Positions 1-7,369 of a stretch of 16,977 bases of DNA are shown here, one piece after another. The notes beneath the pieces were generated by a model. The model saw only the letters and a program-made list of their open reading frames with translations. It did no database searches and was not told the origin of the DNA. The DNA comes from Myxococcales bacterium (GTDB taxonomy: Bacteria; Myxococcota; Myxococcia; Myxococcales; Myxococcaceae), in NCBI GenBank assembly GCA_003153055.1, contig PMBV01000105.1, forward strand, positions 1 through 16,977, written 5' to 3'. A program made the position numbers and the translations under genes. Position 1 is the first letter of the stretch. Each line of letters starts with the position of its first letter.

Positions 1-1299
1 GGCGCAGCGGCGTACAGCGGCGCGACCAGGAAGACGGTGGCGCACGAGGCGCTGCACGGGGGCGACTCGTGCCCGGGATGCATGGCGGGCAAGGTGTACC
101 CGATGAAAGAGCCCGCGCTGCTGGTGCGAGTGCGTGGGGTGGCGCCGCTGGAGGCCACGGTATGGGAGTGCGAGCGGCTCCGGTGCAACGCGTGTGGGGA
201 GGTCCACACCGCCCCAACGCCGGAGGGTGTCGGCACCGAGAAGTACGACGAGAGCGCGGACGCGATGGTGGGGATGATGCGTTACGGCGCTGGCGTGCCG
301 TTCAACCGCGTCGAGCGCCTCCAGAAGGGCATGGGCATTCCGCTCCCGGCCTCGACGCAATGGGACTTGGTGGAGCGGCGGGTTGACGCCCTCATCCCGG
401 TTCACGACGCGCTGGTACGGCACGCGGCGCAGGGCGAGGTGCTGCACAACGACGACACGTCCATGACAGTGCTGGAGCTGGGCGAGAGGACCCGCGAAGA
501 GGCGTTGGCCGCCGGCGAGTCCGAGAAGATGGCGGACCGAACCGGGGTGCGGACGACTGGCATCGTGTCGGTGGTGGGCCAGCACAAGGTGGCGCTGTTC
601 TTCACCGGCAGACAAATCGCCGGAGAGAGCCTCGAGGAGGTGCTGCAGGAGCGCCTGGCCCGGCTACCGCCGGCCATCCACATGGCCGACGCGCTCTCCC
701 ACAACCTTCCCGAGCTTCCCGACGGCCTCGAAACCATCGTCGCCAACTGCCTCGCGCACGGACGCCGGCATTTTGTAGACATCGTCAACAGCTTCCCCAC
801 GGAGTGCCGGAAAGTCCTGGAGACGTTGACCGACGTCTACAAGCACGACGCGCTGGCTCGAGCGCAAGGGCTGAGTCCCCAGCAGCGGCTGCAGCTCCAT
901 CAGCAACGAAGTGGGCCGCTGATGAAGGCGCTGCAGAAGTGGATGCAGGCCGAACTCGACGAGCACCGCGTGGAGCCGAACTCGCCCTTGGGGGAGGCCA
1001 TGCGGTACATGCTCAAGCACTGGCCCGCCCTCACGCTCTTCCTTCGCGAGCCTGGTGCCCCACTCGACAACAACATCTGTGAGAGGGCATTGAAGAAGGC
1101 CATCCTTCATCGCAAAAACTCGCTCTTCTACCGCACAGTGCACGGCGCCTTCGTAGGCGACCTCTACATGAGCCTCATCCACACGGCCGAGCTCAACGGC
1201 GTCGAGCCCTTCCCATACCTCGTCGCCCTCATGCGGCATCCGAAGGAAGTCGCCGAGGCTCCGGAGACCTGGTTGCCGTGGAACTACCCCACGGGCTGA
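1..1299 (+). CDS. IS66-family transposase, 5' end outside the window
   Basis: This is the DDE transposase of an IS66-type element (TnpC), which cuts and joins the element's ends. The frame is open from base 1. A GTG at 37 could be read as a start, but the residues before it (AAYSGA) resemble the stretch that precedes the zinc finger in IS66 transposases, so the gene probably begins upstream. Counting from that GTG there are 420 residues. A Cys4 zinc finger (C12, C15, C50, C53) is followed by the catalytic core. Probable catalytic acids are the Asp in HNDD (139 or 140), Asp218 in MADALSHN and Glu349 in DNNICERALK. The IS66 C-terminal segment (TAELNGVEPFPYL) ends the protein. No stop or frameshift is seen in the visible part, so it may be functional. 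The accessory genes tnpA and tnpB would lie upstream if present. Family assignment is firm; the start and activity are unknown. Confidence 0.93.
   Translation, partial: GAAAYSGATRKTVAHEALHGGDSCPGCMAGKVYPMKEPALLVRVRGVAPLEATVWECERLRCNACGEVHTAPTPEGVGTEKYDESADAMVGMMRYGAGVPFNRVERLQKGMGIPLPASTQWDLVERRVDALIPVHDALVRHAAQGEVLHNDDTSMTVLELGERTREEALAAGESEKMADRTGVRTTGIVSVVGQHKVALFFTGRQIAGESLEEVLQERLARLPPAIHMADALSHNLPELPDGLETIVANCLAHGRRHFVDIVNSFPTECRKVLETLTDVYKHDALARAQGLSPQQRLQLHQQRSGPLMKALQKWMQAELDEHRVEPNSPLGEAMRYMLKHWPALTLFLREPGAPLDNNICERALKKAILHRKNSLFYRTVHGAFVGDLYMSLIHTAELNGVEPFPYLVALMRHPKEVAEAPETWLPWNYPTG
1..1299 (+). mobile_element. Right-hand part of an IS66-family insertion sequence
   Basis: The transposase shows that an IS66-type element occupies the left edge. 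The left terminal repeat is outside the window, so the matching right terminus and target duplication cannot be recognised. The element must end at or after 1299, possibly inside the repeat-containing DNA that follows. The limits given are those of the visible coding part only. Confidence 0.7.
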
Positions 1300-1318
1300 C
1301 TTCCGCTCGCCCCGCCGA

Positions 1319-1631
1319 CGACCGGCCGCCGCGCGTCTGCGCTCGCCAGAAAGAATGATCGCCAGCTGAATGCTGCGAGGAGCCGGACCTGTCTTCGCCC
1401 CAAGGACCGTCTCCCAACTCGCCGCACGGTGAGCCATCGGGCGCCGGCCGCCCGCCTCACTCTCAGGCCACAAGGGTCCTGCGCGCAGCAGCCCCGACCT
1501 TCCTACCGACGTCGCGGTCGCGAGCGCGAGCGCCATCTCCGGCGCGCGCTGCTGGATTCGCGCTGTCTTCTGGGTCGCGATCGCTGCGCTGGGTCCGCCT
1601 CAGCGGTCGCACGCACCTCGGGGCCGGGTGC
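1319..1631. repeat. Imperfect tandem repeat, copy 1
   Basis: This unit of about 313 bp starts about 20 bp after the transposase stop. Blocks shared in the same order with copy 2 include GCGTCTGCGCTCGCCA, GGAGCCGGAC, GGTGAGCCATCGGG, GGCCACAAGGGTC, GCGCGCAGCAG and GACGTCGC. Towards the end, CAGCGGTCGCACGCACC lines up with CCGCGGTCGCCCGCACC. Small insertions and deletions separate the blocks. The minus-strand translations of both copies share PMAHR and PAPRS in one frame, so decay from a coding repeat is possible but not shown. Boundaries were placed by eye and may be off by 10-20 bp. Confidence 0.75.
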
Positions 1632-1886
1632 GATCGGCCGCCCCGCGTCTGCGCTCGCCAAGAATGACCCGCCTGCCGAACGAGGAGCCGGACTCGTCTT
1701 CGCCCAAGGACCATCTCCCAGCCCGCCCTCACGGTGAGCCATCGGGCCCCGCAGCCTGACCTCACTCCCGGGCCACAAGGGTCACGCGCGCAGCAGACCT
1801 GACCTTCCTCCCGACGTCGCCGTCGCGATCGTGGTCGCCGCGCTGGCTCTCCGCCCCCGCGGTCGCCCGCACCGCACCGCCAGGTG
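1632..1886. repeat. Imperfect tandem repeat, copy 2 (shorter)
   Basis: This is the second unit, about 255 bp, directly adjoining copy 1. It carries the same ordered blocks but lacks roughly 55 bp in its last third. Divergence between copies is scattered, suggesting an old duplication, or two members of a dispersed family sitting side by side, rather than a recent array. No third copy was seen in the window. Confidence 0.75.
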
Positions 1887-1926
1887 GCCGCGCCTGGCCC
1901 GGCCCCGGGGATGTCGTCAAGCACGC

Positions 1927-3246
1927 TCACCGGAGGGACACGGGCGATTGAAGTCCACCGCCAGCCGCGCCGTCGCCGTCGCCGACGCCAGACGCGCCTC
2001 CGCCCTCGCCCGTCGAGCCGCTGTCGGACGAGCCGCCACCAGTTGACCCGCCATCATCGCTGTCCGAGCCGCCGCCGCCTGTCGAGCCACCTCCCGTCGA
2101 GCCACCGCCACCACCTGTGGAGCCACCGCAGGAGTCAGCGACGACCGCCCAGATCTGCGTCGCCTCCAGCATCCGGGAGGGATCGTTTCGCACCAGCGCG
2201 GTCGTATCGTGCACGGTCACCGTGACCTGGTGTGGACCATTGGTCAGGCTCGCGGTCGGCAGGGTGAAGGTCGTGCTGGTACTCGGCTGGGTCTGGCCGT
2301 CGAGGGTCCACACGAAGCCACCGAGCGAAGCAACCTGAGGGGTGGCGAATGAGAAGGTCTGCGAAGCACAGGGCGTGACATCCACCTCGTTCATCGGAGG
2401 AGGCCTGGCGTCTTCGATGGGGCTGGAGCGCTCCCACAGCGAGAGTATCAGTCCCTCCGTGCAAACCGAGCAGTATGGTTGCCCGAGGAGATTCATCATG
2501 CAGGACTGATCAGTGGGTCGGTAGACATCATGGGTCCGGTACCGACAACCGTCGAAGACGCCGATGCCAGGCGTGCCCACCGGGCTGGGCACCGGCGTCG
2601 CCAGGTCGATCCACGGAGCCCACTTGACGGTTGCACGAGTGGCGTTCAATGACGCGTTCGGCTCAGGGCACTCGGTCACACAGGGCGCGTAGCCGGGGTA
2701 GGCGGTCGTGTACTCGTCGGCCAGGCCACCCAGGGTGTGGCCGAGCTCGTGACTGAAGATCTCCTTGGCTGAGGTGTTCGACGAGATGACCGATACGGTG
2801 CCACCCGAGCCGCCATACTTCGGGTCGTTGACCAGCACGACAATCACATCCCACGAGGGCGCGGAGAGGTTCGCCTGGGCGTATACCGCGGCCGTGTCGA
2901 CACAGAGAAGCCGATCGATCTGGGCGCAATTGAAGTACGCCCCGAGGGCCGTGTCTCGTAATGCCCCGTAGGTGCCGTTGTCCGCCCCGGTTTGGTTCGA
3001 GATGACATGAACGAGCCTGACGTTGAACAGTGCTTGGTATTCTTTGTAGGGCGTCAGCGAAAACAAGTAGGTCGTGAGCGTGACCGCGTCGTCGTGCAGT
3101 TTGGTCTGCTCGGTGTCGAGGTAGCCATCACCCATGATGACCAGGTCGATGCGGCGGTCCGCCGGCCCGTTCGAGAGGAGGGTCTCGACGTCGGCGGCCA
3201 CGGCCGACAGCGGTAGCAGGAGCAGCCCCAGCACCAAGGGCTTCAC
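1927..3246 (-). CDS. Secreted M64-family (IgA-peptidase-like) zinc metallopeptidase with Gly/Ser-rich tail
   Basis: A 439-residue exported metallopeptidase. Residues 1-18 (MKPLVLGLLLLPLSAVAA) form a signal peptide ending in an AxA-type cleavage site. The catalytic segment HELGHTLGGLADEY (166-179) matches family M64: His166 and His170 would bind zinc, Glu167 would be the base, and Asp177 or Glu178 a likely third ligand. A Cys/Met-rich segment (CMMNLLGQPYC, 249-259) follows. Residues 288-372 look like a beta-sandwich (PKD/Ig-like) domain, and 373-430 are almost pure Gly/Ser/Thr/Asp. The GTG start is supported by GGAG (3252-3255) five bases upstream, and it overlaps the stop of the preceding lipoprotein gene as GTGA, implying translational coupling. 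The tail has no visible C-terminal anchor, so the enzyme is probably released or held non-covalently. M64 includes clostridial IgA proteases, but the substrate here is unknown. Confidence 0.88.
   Translation of the reverse strand: MKPLVLGLLLLPLSAVAADVETLLSNGPADRRIDLVIMGDGYLDTEQTKLHDDAVTLTTYLFSLTPYKEYQALFNVRLVHVISNQTGADNGTYGALRDTALGAYFNCAQIDRLLCVDTAAVYAQANLSAPSWDVIVVLVNDPKYGGSGGTVSVISSNTSAKEIFSHELGHTLGGLADEYTTAYPGYAPCVTECPEPNASLNATRATVKWAPWIDLATPVPSPVGTPGIGVFDGCRYRTHDVYRPTDQSCMMNLLGQPYCSVCTEGLILSLWERSSPIEDARPPPMNEVDVTPCASQTFSFATPQVASLGGFVWTLDGQTQPSTSTTFTLPTASLTNGPHQVTVTVHDTTALVRNDPSRMLEATQIWAVVADSCGGSTGGGGGSTGGGSTGGGGSDSDDGGSTGGGSSDSGSTGEGGGASGVGDGDGAAGGGLQSPVSLR
1957..2127 (-). repeat. Low-complexity Gly/Ser/Thr/Asp-coding repeat in the M64 peptidase
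   Basis: This stretch encodes residues 374-430 of the peptidase as irregular GGGS, GGST and SDSG units. The plus strand reads as runs of GAGCCACC and similar words. It is coding microsatellite-like DNA, prone to length change, and not a CRISPR or regulatory array. It probably acts as a flexible spacer or tether. Confidence 0.8.
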
Positions 3247-3767
3247 GGCTTCTCCGGTTCAGGGAGCGAGGCATGCCCTCTCTCAGCCAACGCAGCGGGG
3301 GACGAGCCCTGCACCGGCCCGAAGAGACGAACGGTCGCTGCGCCCGCCAGCGCAGGCAGACGAATCGCCAAGAACTGCTCGCCCACGGTGGGGTGCACCG
3401 CCTCGATGACTCCCCCGGGGCCAGCGAGCTCACCCCTGAGGAGCACGGGCGCGGCCAACTGGGCGAGGTAGATCGTCTTCCCCGAGCTGTCGTCTACCGC
3501 GACGCGCCACGGCTGTTCCCGCCTGCCACGGTTCAACGGGAGCGGCGACGCCACCTGCCTGAAGTCCAGCACCTCCAGCCCTTCCTCGGTCGACCGCACG
3601 GTCAACAAGAGATGTCGATCGCTCGACCTCACCGCGCCGGGAGCGATCTCAGGCTCAATCACCATCTGCGCGAGCGCGGCACGCGTAGGCTCGTCTCGGC
3701 GAGCGCACGACGCACCGAGCAGCGTCAGCCCGAGGAGTGCGCTCAATCGGAGGAGAGCGGGCGCCAT
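3243..3767 (-). CDS. Small lipoprotein of unknown function, coupled to the M64 peptidase
   Basis: A 174-residue protein I do not recognise. The N-terminus (MAPALLRLSALLGLTLLGASC) is a lipoprotein signal peptide with the acylated Cys at 21; Gly at -3 is less usual than Leu, but GAS-C fits a permissive lipobox. The mature part is probably a small beta-rich domain: it has alternating hydrophobic strands (LLLTVRS, TIYLAQL, FLAIRLP, ATVRLFG) and no Cys. The frame is open to 4100, but the ATG at 3767 is chosen because GAGGAGG lies just upstream and the signal peptide starts exactly there; an ATG at 3839 is the main alternative. Its stop overlaps the peptidase GTG as GTGA, so the two are almost certainly co-transcribed. 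A role as inhibitor, chaperone or surface partner of the peptidase is inference from position only. Confidence 0.8.
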   Translation of the reverse strand: MAPALLRLSALLGLTLLGASCARRDEPTRAALAQMVIEPEIAPGAVRSSDRHLLLTVRSTEEGLEVLDFRQVASPLPLNRGRREQPWRVAVDDSSGKTIYLAQLAAPVLLRGELAGPGGVIEAVHPTVGEQFLAIRLPALAGAATVRLFGPVQGSSPAALAERGHASLPEPEKP

Positions 3768-3770
3768 CGG

Positions 3771-3777
3771 CCTCCTC
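3771..3777 (-). promoter_or_regulatory. Ribosome binding site deciding the lipoprotein start
   Basis: GAGGAGG on the minus strand ends three bases before the ATG at 3767. It is the strongest Shine-Dalgarno match in this frame and favours this start over in-frame ATGs at 3839 and 4100. Confidence 0.6.
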
Positions 3778-3849
3778 GAACTGCCGGCTCGAGGAGAGGA
3801 TGCCTCCAAGAGTGTCAGTGTCAGACCCGCGGTCTTCATCGGCTGTCGG

Positions 3850-3858
3850 ATCGTAACA
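3850..3858 (-). promoter_or_regulatory. Candidate extended -10 element for the lipoprotein-M64 unit
   Basis: TGTTACGAT on the minus strand fits an extended -10 (TGnTAnnAT) and lies about 80 bases upstream of the ATG at 3767, inside the divergent gap. No -35 box is seen at the usual distance. This is a weak motif match only. Confidence 0.2.
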
Positions 3859-3955
3859 GCGGAAGAGGCAGGGAGCCCCTGTCGCGGTCCTGATGCAGTT
3901 TGACCCTCGACAAACTCTGGCGGCTGAGGGCTGTTGTCGGTGTAGTATTCCGCAA

Positions 3956-6040
3956 ATGACGTTGCGCCTCTCCAAGCAACATCTCTCGACCAACGGAATC
4001 TCCCAGCCCCTCGCACGCCCGCACCACGCGGCCGGGTGGGTTCTCCTCCTGGGGAGTCTCGCATGCGGGGTCGCCTGTCGTTCCTCGTCGCCTGCGCCAA
4101 CTCCGGCTGAGCTCTTCGACCCGGCCCCCAACCACGACTTCCACGCGCCCACCGGCGACGTGCAGATCGTCGGGCTGAGCAGCCACGTCGTCTGCTTCAC
4201 GATCGATGGAACCGATCCCCTCGAGGCTGGCGGTGCGTGCTCCGGCGCCACGACGACGCAACTGCCCGAGACCGGTCGCGTCACGCTGAGCTGTGGCGAT
4301 GACACCTCGAGCTCCTCGGTTCACGGCGTGAAGCTCGCGTTCGACTGGGCCGGGCACGACGGTCTGACGGCCGCTGGCAACTTCGTGCTCGACTGCACTC
4401 CGGGCGAGCTCGACCGCGACGGAGACGGCATCGCCGACAACGCCGACAACTGCCCCGTGACCCCGAACGCCGACCAGGCAGACAAAGACCACAACGGCAT
4501 CGGAGACGTCTGCGAGGCCGCTGGAGCGCCCGACGCGGACCACGATGGCCGCCCCGACGCCACCGACAACTGCCCCACCGTCTGGAACGTGAACCAGGGC
4601 GACGACGATCACGATGGTCTGGGGAACGTCTGCGACCCAACGCCTCGAGGTGAGCCACCCCTCCCGTGGGACAATGGAGTGCTCGCGAGGGCCTTCGCCG
4701 CCTGGAAGGACGAGATCCAGTGCCGCCTGAACGGGTGCAAGAACCCCGGCGGCCCGGGGTCGTGGAGCTCGAGCTGCGATGGCTCCACAGGGAGCGTGGA
4801 CTGGAAGGTCTCCCTCAATGGGTTGCGAGCGGTCAGCACCTTCACCTACCAAGACTGCCAGAACACAGTGACGATCGATGTCCACGACTACGCCAAAGAT
4901 CCGGCCGGAACCCAAGCGAGCGCCGTGGTGCCGATGGACATCACCCTCGTGGTGAACGGCTCCCTCACCCAAGACACGGACTTCAGCGGCAATGGCAATG
5001 AGAGCGGGACTGTCACCATCGGCGGGAGCTTCACCGGCACCGTCACCTCCCATGTCAAGATCTCCGGCAGCGCGCGCGGAGCCGGGAGCATCTTCTCGGT
5101 CGCCTGCACGGCCGACCCGATTCCCCAGGAGATGTGCGCCCCGAACAACCTCTTGGTGAACTACGTGTTCCCCGATTGGAGCTGCGAGCCCGGAGGCTGC
5201 CCGGACCGGCCGGCGCCCCTCGTCGACAGCGACGGCGACGGCGTATTCGACCCCTACGACAACTGCCCCAACGTTCCGAACCCGTCACAGGCGAACGCCG
5301 ACTTCGACGCCTTGGGCGATGCCTGCGACCCCAACACCGCGCTCCTCGACAGCGACCACGATGGGGTCCCAGACACGGGAGACAACTGCCCCACGATCGC
5401 CAATCCCTCCCAAGAAGACGCCGATCACGACGGCGTCGGAGACGCCTGCGACTCGACCAACGATCCCGACACCGATGGTGACGGGGTGGCCGACTCACGC
5501 GACAACTGCCCGAAGGTGGCCAATCCAACGCAGCTCGACTCCGACTCCGACGGCCTCGGTGACGTGTGCGACCCGACGCCCAAGGGAGCCCCCACGTTCT
5601 GGGCGGTCAAGGTCAAGCTCGGCCGCTGCCTCTCCGACGCCGCTGGCTCGATCCAGTCGACGGCGCCCTGCGACCCATCGCAGAACAACCAGCAGTGGGA
5701 AGTGCTCGATGCGGGGAGCGGGCAGAGCGCGTTCCGAAACCGAGGAACCCAGCAGTGCCTGACGGCCACCAACTGGTTGGGCGCCCTGGGAATGGCTCCC
5801 TGTGACACCACCGCCAGCGCGGGGAGTTGGCTCGCGGAGCGCTACGATCAGGGAGGCTTCGACCCCTCGTTCCCGATGAGGCTCAGGAGCGCGGCACAGG
5901 GCTACTGTCTCTACACCGACGCCTCGGGCCTGGTGTATGCCACTCAGTGGAACTGCGGCTTGCTCGGCACCCAAGACAACCGCAAGGTCGGGCTCTACGG
6001 TGGCGGTGACTTCTCGGCGAGCCCCGTGCAGCCGCCCTGA
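3956..6040 (+). CDS. Probable lipoprotein with thrombospondin type-3 repeats and a ricin-type lectin domain
   Basis: A 694-residue exported protein. Residues 26-41 are hydrophobic and end in LACGVAC, so lipidation at Cys37 or Cys41 is likely, although the n-region is long. Residues 55-147 contain CFTIDGTDP, like the chitobiase/hexosaminidase C-terminal (FN3-like) domain. Two Ca-binding thrombospondin type-3 repeats (153-187, 194-227; pattern DxDxDG...DNCP...GDxCD) are followed by a Cys-containing, Thr/Gly/Ser-rich region (229-419) I cannot assign, then three more repeats (424-458, 465-499, 505-539). Residues 545-684 look like a ricin-B beta-trefoil, with a QQW motif near 580 and paired Cys. 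The ATG at 3956 is preferred over one at 3893 because it puts the signal peptide nearer the N-terminus; neither has a clear ribosome site. A surface Ca-stabilised, carbohydrate-binding role is inference. It diverges from the lipoprotein-M64 pair. Confidence 0.87.
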   Translation: MTLRLSKQHLSTNGISQPLARPHHAAGWVLLLGSLACGVACRSSSPAPTPAELFDPAPNHDFHAPTGDVQIVGLSSHVVCFTIDGTDPLEAGGACSGATTTQLPETGRVTLSCGDDTSSSSVHGVKLAFDWAGHDGLTAAGNFVLDCTPGELDRDGDGIADNADNCPVTPNADQADKDHNGIGDVCEAAGAPDADHDGRPDATDNCPTVWNVNQGDDDHDGLGNVCDPTPRGEPPLPWDNGVLARAFAAWKDEIQCRLNGCKNPGGPGSWSSSCDGSTGSVDWKVSLNGLRAVSTFTYQDCQNTVTIDVHDYAKDPAGTQASAVVPMDITLVVNGSLTQDTDFSGNGNESGTVTIGGSFTGTVTSHVKISGSARGAGSIFSVACTADPIPQEMCAPNNLLVNYVFPDWSCEPGGCPDRPAPLVDSDGDGVFDPYDNCPNVPNPSQANADFDALGDACDPNTALLDSDHDGVPDTGDNCPTIANPSQEDADHDGVGDACDSTNDPDTDGDGVADSRDNCPKVANPTQLDSDSDGLGDVCDPTPKGAPTFWAVKVKLGRCLSDAAGSIQSTAPCDPSQNNQQWEVLDAGSGQSAFRNRGTQQCLTATNWLGALGMAPCDTTASAGSWLAERYDQGGFDPSFPMRLRSAAQGYCLYTDASGLVYATQWNCGLLGTQDNRKVGLYGGGDFSASPVQPP

Positions 6041-6116
6041 CGTCGCGCCGCGCCGACACCACGCCCAGCCGCGGAGCGCCTTGACGCCGCCTCGATGGGT
6101 GCGGTCAGGTGATGAC

Positions 6117-7343
6117 ATGCGACTCTTCTGGGCAAGCCTCGGGGCGGCGTGCGTGCTCGGGGCCGCTGGGTGCAACTGCGGCGTGGGTTCGACCGCTGAT
6201 GGCGGCGGCACTCCCGATGGAGCTGGCACTGATGGAGGAAACACCCCCGACGGAGGGAGCTCGGACGGAGGGAGCTCCCCCGACGGCGGAACCGTCGACG
6301 GCGGCACGACCGACTCGGGGAGCATCGACGACGCGGGGGCCCCCAACGGCGGCTCCGACGCAGGTGTCGAGCCTTCGCTTCCCGGCGTGGAGGCGGCGAT
6401 CGTCGATGGCGTGGGCTCCATCTCCCTCCTCCATCTCGACGGAGGAATGAGCCCGCTGCTCACTCCCACGGTGGTTTCGGGCTACCCCGTGGGGCTCCGG
6501 TGGAATCCGCGGGGTACCAGGCTGGCCTGGGCCGACGGAGAGCTGGCCTACTTTGGCGAGCTCGACGGTTCGGTTCAGGCCGCCGCCATCGACCAGGGTG
6601 GAAGGTACCGCGCTGGCAATACAACCCGCGTGGAGTGGTCTCCCGACGGTACGCGGTTGGCGATGGATGGCATTGACAATGACACCGACGGGCTCGCCCT
6701 CTTCCTCGTCGCCCTCGATGGCGGTGAACCGGATTTCATCGTCCCGGCCACCCGGTGGGCGTGGACACCCGACAGTCAGGGGCTCCTGTATTCGGACTTC
6801 GTCTACCCCACCGGCTTCTTCACCTCCCGCTTCGAGCTGTCGAGCCGTGACGCCGGGCTGCTCCTCGACGCCGAGCTCCTCGACACCTCTCCTCGGGGCC
6901 TCACCGCCTACGCCCGCTCCCTGGCACTGGACGACGGAGGTACCGAGGAGCTGGTGTTCGTCGTCTGGCCCGACGGGCGCACCTCGCCCCTGCTCCCTCA
7001 GGGCAGCGTCACGGTCTCGGAGCGCTGGCCGACCACCGTCGCCCTCTCCCCATACGCCGACGAGGCCGCGCTGTGGACGACCGACCCCGCGACGGGAAAG
7101 AGCCGGCTCGTCCGGGCCTCGCCCACCACCGGCTGGGAGATCCTCCTGGAGACCTTCGGCCAGCCACCCTCCCCGCCGTGCTTCCGCTTCCTCCCAGGCG
7201 GCGACTGGCTGAGCTTCATCGACCCCCTGGCGCCCGATGCAGTGGTCCTGACGACCCGAGACGGAGGCGTCGCCACGCTCTCCTTCCAGGCCTCCGACCG
7301 CGCGTCTGGAAGGGAGTGCCTCGACTGGCGCGTGACCCCATAG
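6117..7343 (+). CDS. Lipoprotein with Asp-Gly-Gly linker and TolB/PD40-like beta-propeller
   Basis: A 408-residue lipoprotein. The signal peptide ends in a good lipobox (LGAAGC, Cys19). Residues 27-83 are a low-complexity DGG/GGS/PDG linker of the kind common in myxobacterial surface lipoproteins. The rest has repeated blades resembling the PD40/WD40-like motif: RWNPRGTRLAWAD (about 128), EWSPDGTRLAMDG (about 173), AWTPDSQGLLYSD (about 215) and a weaker LSPYADEAALW copy later. No catalytic residues are apparent; such propellers usually bind partners or ligands. The ATG at 6117 follows AGGTGA (6107-6112) and begins the signal peptide exactly, so in-frame upstream codons are ignored. It lies 76 bp after the thrombospondin-repeat gene with no clear terminator, so co-transcription is plausible. 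Confidence 0.87.
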   Translation: MRLFWASLGAACVLGAAGCNCGVGSTADGGGTPDGAGTDGGNTPDGGSSDGGSSPDGGTVDGGTTDSGSIDDAGAPNGGSDAGVEPSLPGVEAAIVDGVGSISLLHLDGGMSPLLTPTVVSGYPVGLRWNPRGTRLAWADGELAYFGELDGSVQAAAIDQGGRYRAGNTTRVEWSPDGTRLAMDGIDNDTDGLALFLVALDGGEPDFIVPATRWAWTPDSQGLLYSDFVYPTGFFTSRFELSSRDAGLLLDAELLDTSPRGLTAYARSLALDDGGTEELVFVVWPDGRTSPLLPQGSVTVSERWPTTVALSPYADEAALWTTDPATGKSRLVRASPTTGWEILLETFGQPPSPPCFRFLPGGDWLSFIDPLAPDAVVLTTRDGGVATLSFQASDRASGRECLDWRVTP

Positions 7344-7345
7344 AG

Positions 7346-7364
7346 CGCCGAGGGCCTCCTGGCG
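7346..7364. terminator. Candidate hairpin between convergent genes
   Basis: CGCC-G-AGG pairs with CCT-GGCG around a four-base loop: a 7-bp GC stem with one bulged base. It fills most of the 26-bp gap between the converging propeller lipoprotein and Hsp70 genes. No T-tract follows on either strand, so it would be a non-canonical stop. Position is the best argument. Confidence 0.3.
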
Positions 7365-7369
7365 ACTCC

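Larger units (their letters stand above)
1300..1926. other. Gene-less region between the IS66 transposase and the M64 peptidase gene
   Basis: This 627-bp stretch has open frames on both strands, but their translations are Arg/Ala/Pro-rich with no domain, signal peptide or convincing ribosome site, and I read none as a gene. Most of it (1319-1886) is an imperfect tandem duplication, described separately. It may also hold the right end of the IS66 element and the transcription stop of the peptidase gene, which runs towards it. No terminator with a T-tract was found. Confidence 0.6.

Noticed and set aside
664..1536. Long minus-strand open frame opposite the IS66 transposase
   Set aside because: It lies antisense to a clearly coding gene. 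Its translation has no domain, and such shadows are expected at this GC content.
1957..2127. Possible CRISPR-like or regulatory repeat array
   Set aside because: The repeats are short, irregular and in frame, coding the Gly/Ser tail of the M64 peptidase. There are no spacers.
3899..3948. TTGACC (3900-3905) and TAGTAT (3943-3948) as a promoter for the thrombospondin-repeat gene
   Set aside because: The boxes are 37 bp apart, far from the 16-18 bp needed, and no better-placed partner was found.
3836..5053. 405-codon minus-strand frame opposite the thrombospondin-repeat gene
   Set aside because: The plus strand encodes recognisable repeats and a lectin domain. The antisense translation is low-complexity Val/Gly/Ala with no signal or motif.
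6195..6365. Repeated GACGGAGG/GACGGCGG words suggesting a tandem array
   Set aside because: They encode the Asp-Gly-Gly linker of the propeller lipoprotein.
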